In this document: piece after piece, positions 60,101 through 64,000 of the stretch
How positions within the stretch are numbered: position 1 is the stretch's first letter
How the letters are laid out: each line of letters opens with the position of its first letter
From: Verrucomicrobiaceae bacterium
Lineage (GTDB): Bacteria > Verrucomicrobiota > Verrucomicrobiia > Verrucomicrobiales > Verrucomicrobiaceae
NCBI GenBank assembly: GCA_947458455.1
Contig: CANGYJ010000013.1
Location: 1-64,000 of the forward strand
Length of the DNA stretch: 64,000 bases
Reading direction: 5' to 3'
Translations under genes and position numbers: made by a program
The notes under the pieces: model-generated
Databases searched by the model: none
The model's input: only the letters and a program-made list of their open reading frames with translations
Told to the model about the DNA's origin: nothing

Positions 60101-63100
60101 AAAACAATGCCACCATTACTCTGGGCGGCACGCGGACGATGAGTGGCACGACCAATAGCACGATCACGGTGAGCGTGGCGAGCACGGCAGGCCTGCGGGT
60201 GGGCCAGCCGGTCAGCGGAGCAGGCATTCCGGCCGGTGCTCGGGTGGCCACGATCGTCGATGGAACCAGTTATACCCTTACCAGCGCCGCCACCAGCAGC
60301 GTCACAGGCACCCTGACCTACGGCACGATCATCGGCATCTCCCCCAACCAGACGCTGGTGCTTGACGCGGTCGCGGGCGGTCTCCCCGTGGGCAATCCTG
60401 GAGCCACCCTCAAAATCGCCTCCGATCTGGTGGGTAATGCGATGACCTCGATCACCTTGCGTTCGACCGTGCTGAACGGTGTGACCAATATCACCGTGGA
60501 GGAGGGCGAAGAACTGGGCACTCCTACGCGAACCGGTAACAACAATGTCACCCGAGGCGTGGTGGCCCTCAGTGGTAATAATTCGGCCTTCCTGGGTACA
60601 TTGAACTTTGAGCCGGATGCAGGGCTTCGCCTCGAAGGGGTTGATTCGCTGAATAGCCGCACTTTTGCGCTCAACCGGAACAATACCCTGACCCTCGCTG
60701 ATGATGGCGATGGCACAGGTGGGAACCAGGTTTTCAATTTCAACCACGCCATCACTATCAACAATGACAATACCCTGGCGGTGGGTCGTGTGGGCACGGA
60801 CTATTTACCTTATTACGCCCAGGCGCAGAACAAAACGATGCAGATCAATACCTTGAGCACCGGACGGAACACGGTGATCCTGGCCAACAACAACGGCTAC
60901 AACCTTCAGGTGACCGGCGGCACCACGCTGAATGGGGGGCTAACGCTTCAGGTTAACAATGCCAGTGATTCCAACCTGCTCTCCGGGCTACGTCTCAGCG
61001 GGGCGGTGACTGGAAGTGGCAGTCTTTTGAAATCGGGCGGTGGCACCCTTTCGCTGGAGAATGCAGTCAATACCTTTGGCTCGATTAGCAATTTTACAGG
61101 GACCAACGCAGGTCCCGGTGGATCGACCAATGCGAACACGCTGACCGCAGAAAGCGTGACCAATTTGGTTCCCGGGCAGTTGGTCACCGGGACCGGCATC
61201 GCAGCAAACACCCGCATCGCGAATGTGAATGTGCAAAACTTTGCTGGGGTGGGGGCCACTGGCGGAAGCACGCTGACCTTGGCGGTTGATCCTGCTGGTG
61301 TTTTTGCCGTTGGCATGCCGGTTTCAGGGAATGGGATTGCGGCCGGAACGACCATTTTTTCCATCAACAACAATGTAACCAACACCACCACCGGCACGAG
61401 CGGTACCAATACCGTTACGGTCACGGGAGGAACAGGTGGCGCTTTCCGTGCGGGTGAGGTTCTGGCAGCCAGCACCGGCATTACCGCTGGCACCTATGTC
61501 GTCTCCGTGGCCGGAAACGTTCTTACCCTCAGCCAAGACATCACTGCAGCCGGTCCCACCCTCGTCCGCCGCCAAGTGACCCTGAACAACGCGGTCACCG
61601 CGAATGACCCGACCTTGGCTCTTTCCCAGCTTGTGCTGTCGAATTCATTTACTGGCACGCCCAGCGCTGTCACCGCCACCCCAGTGATCAACATCACCGC
61701 TGGTGTGGTGGCTGCGAATAGTGATGCGGCCTTGGGCAATGCAGCCAACCAAGTTTTGCTCAACGTCAATGCCGCCACGGGAGCCGGTCTGCGTGCCACC
61801 GGCACCTTCTCGACCAGCCGTGACATCGTGCTCAACCAGGACAACAACGCCATCGAGGTGACCCAGGGGAATACCCTCACCCTGAATTCGGCCTTCCAGC
61901 ATACCGAGAGCAATCGGGGACTTCGCAAGAATGATCTGGGCACCTTGGTTCTTACCCAACCACAGCCTAGCTGGAATGGCCTGCTGATCGCGGGGCAGGG
62001 AAGCCTCCAGATCAATAATTTGGGCGCATTCGGTAGCTCGGGTTTTGTAAGCAGTTCCAATACGTTCAACGGCCCTCGCACGATCATCGCTGAAACGGGT
62101 GCGGAAGTAGCCTTGAACCTCCCCGGCACGAACACGATCAACGAGACCTTCCAGTTTGTTATGCAATCCGGTCGGCCCTTTAGTGGCATCAACAGCCAAG
62201 GTGCGATCCGTAACATGGCGGGCAACAATACCATCGTAAATCCCGTGAATATCGGCGATAGTGCGAGTAATCAGGCGGTCATTGCAGGGGTGGATAATGG
62301 CACCTCGCTCACTCTTGCGGGCGGTGCCCGCTTCTCCTCGGGAAGCGGTGCCACATACTACCTGGGTGCGAATGGAACGGGCGTGGGCATGCTCGCCGGG
62401 CCGCTCGCTAATTTTCACAACACGCCTGCCTCGGCCACGTTCATGAAGATCGGCGGCGGCACTTGGAATTTCACGGATGCCAATGTGTTCAAGCCCGAGC
62501 TCAGTGCGACCACGACGGCCAGCAGCAACGTAGTGACGCTTGGAAGCACCAACGGCCTTTCCACCGGCCTCGTGCTGCACGGGAACAGCAGTATCCCTGC
62601 CGGTGCCACAATCACGGAGATCATCAGTGACACCCAGGTGCGCATCTCGCTGAATGCCACGGTTGCAGGCACCTCAGCCACCACCTTTGGTTCTGCGGTC
62701 GATGTGGCTGGCGGGCAGACCTTCGCGGCCACCACTGTGAATGGGAGCACAGATTTGACCGTCAGTTCGACCACGGGGCTGGTGGCTGGCATGGAGATCT
62801 CCGGCACAGGGATTCCTGCCGGGGCGGTGATCACCCAGGTCCTGAGTGGGAACTCTCTCCGCATCTCCGCTGCCGCCACGGCAGGGGGGGGGGGCACGGC
62901 CACCATCGCCACCTCGCCCGTGGCTGCCGTGTCCTCCACGGTGAACAGCAATGTGGTCGATGTGCTCAATCACACCGGTTTTGCCACCGGGATGACCATG
63001 ATGAACAACCCGAACATCCCTAAAGGCACCACCATTACGGCACTCATCACCCCGAGCGCCGCCAACGGAAACAAATTCCAACTCCAGCTCTCCGCACCTG

Positions 63101-64000
63101 CGACGGTTACGGCGGCTAATGTGGGCACCACGTTTGCCCGGCCGAGTGTGAGTTCTCTTCAGGTGGCGCAAGGAACACTCGTTCTTTCCGGCGCCGGTAG
63201 CCTCGGGGGCGCGGGCAGCATTCTGCTGAATCCAGGAACCACACTCCGGCTCGATAACACGGGCACCAATGTGAATGACAGGCTTTCCCGCTACGCGCTC
63301 TCCTCGGCTGGGGCGAATGTGGAACTGACTGGAAACGCCAGTGCCTCCACGACGGAGGTTTTGGGGGGCACCAGCTTTTTGAGGGGAGACACGACGATCA
63401 CACTCACACCCTCTGGAACGCAGGGGCTGAAATGGGTGCTGGGCAACACTGCGGCGGTAAGCCGCACGGCCGGGGGCACGGTGTTGTTCCGCGGCGGCAA
63501 CCTCGGAGATGATGAAGGCCCCGGCGTGGCGGCAGTCAGCGGTTCCTTGGCAGGCACAGGGTTGGCATTCACCGGGCAGGCGGGCATCACTGGCACGACG
63601 AACAAGTCCATCATCCCCTGGGCCATCGTGGATGACAGCGCTGCGGGCTCAGGTGCTTCTTTTGCCACGGCAGATTCGCTGGCGGGCATCACCACCACCG
63701 GAGCCAATCTGCTCCGTGCACTCAGCCCCGGCGAGTATGTGGAGAACACTCTCGCCAATCAGGCCAACGTGTATCTCAACGCCTCCACTCAGAATGTGAC
63801 GGCGAATACCTCGATCAACTCGCTGACGCTTCAAAACAATGGTGGCGTGAATATCCCCTTTCCATTCGCCTTGAATATCGAAAGTGGTGGCGTGCTGGCC
63901 CAAGCGGGCAACCTGGGCATTCAGGGAGGTCTTCTCACGACGACAACCGGTAGGGAATTGATCGTTCATTCCGTCGGGAACACCACGCTTTCGAGTGTGA
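57136..64000 (+). CDS. Giant secreted adhesin with autotransporter-type beta-strand repeats (3' end beyond window)
   Basis: At least 2288 residues, open to the window edge. A signal peptide (RRNRLLLGWFMTFLMAMVQV) is followed by a beta-helix with passenger-associated repeats such as VKSGVGRLYFSGT, LKSGGGTLSLENAV and KNDLGTLVLTQPQPSWNG. A PA14-type domain occupies about 58861-59200 (NYTFFARPDDAARIYIDG). About twelve copies of a module with consensus TxGLxxGQxIxGxGIPAGT are interspersed. Such proteins mediate surface adhesion or sugar binding. The C-terminal beta-barrel or anchor is not visible. Confidence 0.85.
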   Translation, partial: MKILRRNRLLLGWFMTFLMAMVQVTQPLQAATVWWAIETSTGTTPSNPVFSRTSGASTNIPSSQVQLGNNVITMASSTGLSVGQVITGSGIPAGTVTITEIISPTQIRISANGSSNITSTLSVTNPWTLTGNNFTSVAPNGTITSLGTWNNSGADVAAFGTMSGASTFSTTIGTISAASALNVAGLRFTNAGVNPITLNGSQANFSAGITEGSNTVTVASTTGLFAGQTITGVGIPEGSTITSVVPSSSLSSASVIANNNIVSLTSTAGLIVGQVISGTGIPTGTTISAIGPGNQITISNGGTQTITTNLTANPAITVSASATQTLGSAGLRAVNSLAINLQGVTPKITLGHSITNGDAVNATTDVFANISAHLTGSNGLRIETVSPGILTGTLTLGSTSAGGVLPNQLTGGITIGGKTTVLAQTSSNAAYNSILDNNSTNNPLGNNLITLEAGATLNLSGTKTINGISGRLFNLSAYTDSSRIDFSQPATGEIIPTQSFITSGSSGQSLLTVTNTAVLEAGQLITGAGIPAGAQVRIVNGTTIEVVNSLSQPLNITAANPTITVLPTQPNPTMPNAPFFNTTAPQGDGRTSIRYIDANGATQTVANYGVQYVGNVNISTAGNYTFFARPDDAARIYIDGVLILNNDGGKGAIDLSSAPIPLNAGTHEIRVDYVQGTGGGSLELAYANNNGINATNNPRTSLSGSLLTRAETLSSTTASGAITLGNAVRLTGNAALNIQNTNSPGFIMGALQIDNGTTLSSRLMTSATQEVAAGGDGFGPAIRFGGTTASPSLLGHTGTTGTVNINANTGIAFDGVVSDGGRNMTLVKSGVGRLYFSGTTQQSTLGSGTTIEMLGASPSTTGSATINATSLTGVNSANLLPGMMVTGPNILPGTFITQITNPGPTATVALSTRVTAVSSNATYNFTSSPSLVLTGGSAAGSFNPIGSAAIKLNGGNLFLDTTGATSAGLGATFVNNVDLVKSGFIRSMQNNATITLGGTRTMSGTTNSTITVSVASTAGLRVGQPVSGAGIPAGARVATIVDGTSYTLTSAATSSVTGTLTYGTIIGISPNQTLVLDAVAGGLPVGNPGATLKIASDLVGNAMTSITLRSTVLNGVTNITVEEGEELGTPTRTGNNNVTRGVVALSGNNSAFLGTLNFEPDAGLRLEGVDSLNSRTFALNRNNTLTLADDGDGTGGNQVFNFNHAITINNDNTLAVGRVGTDYLPYYAQAQNKTMQINTLSTGRNTVILANNNGYNLQVTGGTTLNGGLTLQVNNASDSNLLSGLRLSGAVTGSGSLLKSGGGTLSLENAVNTFGSISNFTGTNAGPGGSTNANTLTAESVTNLVPGQLVTGTGIAANTRIANVNVQNFAGVGATGGSTLTLAVDPAGVFAVGMPVSGNGIAAGTTIFSINNNVTNTTTGTSGTNTVTVTGGTGGAFRAGEVLAASTGITAGTYVVSVAGNVLTLSQDITAAGPTLVRRQVTLNNAVTANDPTLALSQLVLSNSFTGTPSAVTATPVINITAGVVAANSDAALGNAANQVLLNVNAATGAGLRATGTFSTSRDIVLNQDNNAIEVTQGNTLTLNSAFQHTESNRGLRKNDLGTLVLTQPQPSWNGLLIAGQGSLQINNLGAFGSSGFVSSSNTFNGPRTIIAETGAEVALNLPGTNTINETFQFVMQSGRPFSGINSQGAIRNMAGNNTIVNPVNIGDSASNQAVIAGVDNGTSLTLAGGARFSSGSGATYYLGANGTGVGMLAGPLANFHNTPASATFMKIGGGTWNFTDANVFKPELSATTTASSNVVTLGSTNGLSTGLVLHGNSSIPAGATITEIISDTQVRISLNATVAGTSATTFGSAVDVAGGQTFAATTVNGSTDLTVSSTTGLVAGMEISGTGIPAGAVITQVLSGNSLRISAAATAGGGGTATIATSPVAAVSSTVNSNVVDVLNHTGFATGMTMMNNPNIPKGTTITALITPSAANGNKFQLQLSAPATVTAANVGTTFARPSVSSLQVAQGTLVLSGAGSLGGAGSILLNPGTTLRLDNTGTNVNDRLSRYALSSAGANVELTGNASASTTEVLGGTSFLRGDTTITLTPSGTQGLKWVLGNTAAVSRTAGGTVLFRGGNLGDDEGPGVAAVSGSLAGTGLAFTGQAGITGTTNKSIIPWAIVDDSAAGSGASFATADSLAGITTTGANLLRALSPGEYVENTLANQANVYLNASTQNVTANTSINSLTLQNNGGVNIPFPFALNIESGGVLAQAGNLGIQGGLLTTTTGRELIVHSVGNTTLSSV

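Noticed and set aside
57219-63969. Many long open frames on the minus strand opposite the adhesin
   Set aside because: The plus strand is one continuous frame with signal peptide, beta-strand repeats and a PA14-type domain. The antisense frames are Val/Pro/Ala-biased complements of Thr/Gly/Asn-rich coding sequence.
1-64000. tRNA or rRNA genes
   Set aside because: No cloverleaf-like or rRNA-like sequence was noticed on reading, but this was not a covariance-model search.

Overview
The window looks like a chromosomal segment of a Verrucomicrobiota bacterium, most likely Verrucomicrobiae and Prosthecobacter/Verrucomicrobium-like. The call rests on gene content and was not tested by database search: a Planctomycetes/Verrucomicrobia-type membrane-bound dehydrogenase with a CXXCH heme site, an ECF-like sigma factor followed by a FecR-domain protein with a sugar-binding-type C-terminus, HPr plus HPr kinase with no PTS permease nearby, a giant adhesin built of autotransporter-type beta-strand repeats, a thrombospondin-3-repeat protein, an M60 peptidase, and GC-rich DNA full of small palindromes.

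Layout. 1-2020: tail of an ISL3-type transposase that has cut off the start of a sigma-factor gene, then its FecR partner. 2031-8500: Tat-exported sugar isomerase-like protein, membrane protein, glycine-rich RRM protein, and a sulfane-sulfur locus (CoA-disulfide reductase/rhodanese fusion, rhodanese-DUF2892, ArsR regulator, membrane rhodanese) followed by an XRE-cupin regulator. 8507-13184: lipoprotein, M60 peptidase, a decayed secreted-protein gene, and an N-acetylneuraminate-lyase-like aldolase. 13256-24677: envelope and housekeeping genes (EF-hand, rhodanese, Mn-type SOD, OmpA-like, amidase lipoprotein, hydrolase, HPr/HprK, YifB/ComM, MutM, a VapBC-type pair, GlpX). 24815-31272: two PilT-type ATPases, a YqjD/YqjE/YqjK-like trio and a frameshifted REC-histidine kinase. 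31451-39908: a TSP3 protein, a 1651-residue secreted Rhs/YD protein and a small membrane protein in the immunity position. 40070-49015: a PpiD-like chaperone with a TPR protein, then a type II secretion operon running leftward as gspE, (toxin-antitoxin), F, G, H, I, J, K. 49241-56850: a start fragment of a dehydrogenase gene, two CsgG-like surface genes, and the intact dehydrogenase. 57136 to the right edge: an adhesin of more than 2288 codons.

The dominant theme is export and the cell surface. T2SS, PilT/PilU, PpiD, OmpA, the amidase, the M60 peptidase, the Rhs/TSP3 pair, the CsgG-like pair and the adhesin together describe a cell that invests in secretion and surface proteins.

The least expected signal is the repeat load inside genes. 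Tandem 7-bp repeats and palindromes sit between genes, supply stop codons, encode inter-repeat linkers of the Rhs protein, and most strikingly encode the N-terminal leaders of four of the five pseudopilins (G, H, I, K) and the start of the M60 signal peptide. Leader sequences and YD-repeat linkers appear to be tolerated landing sites for these elements.
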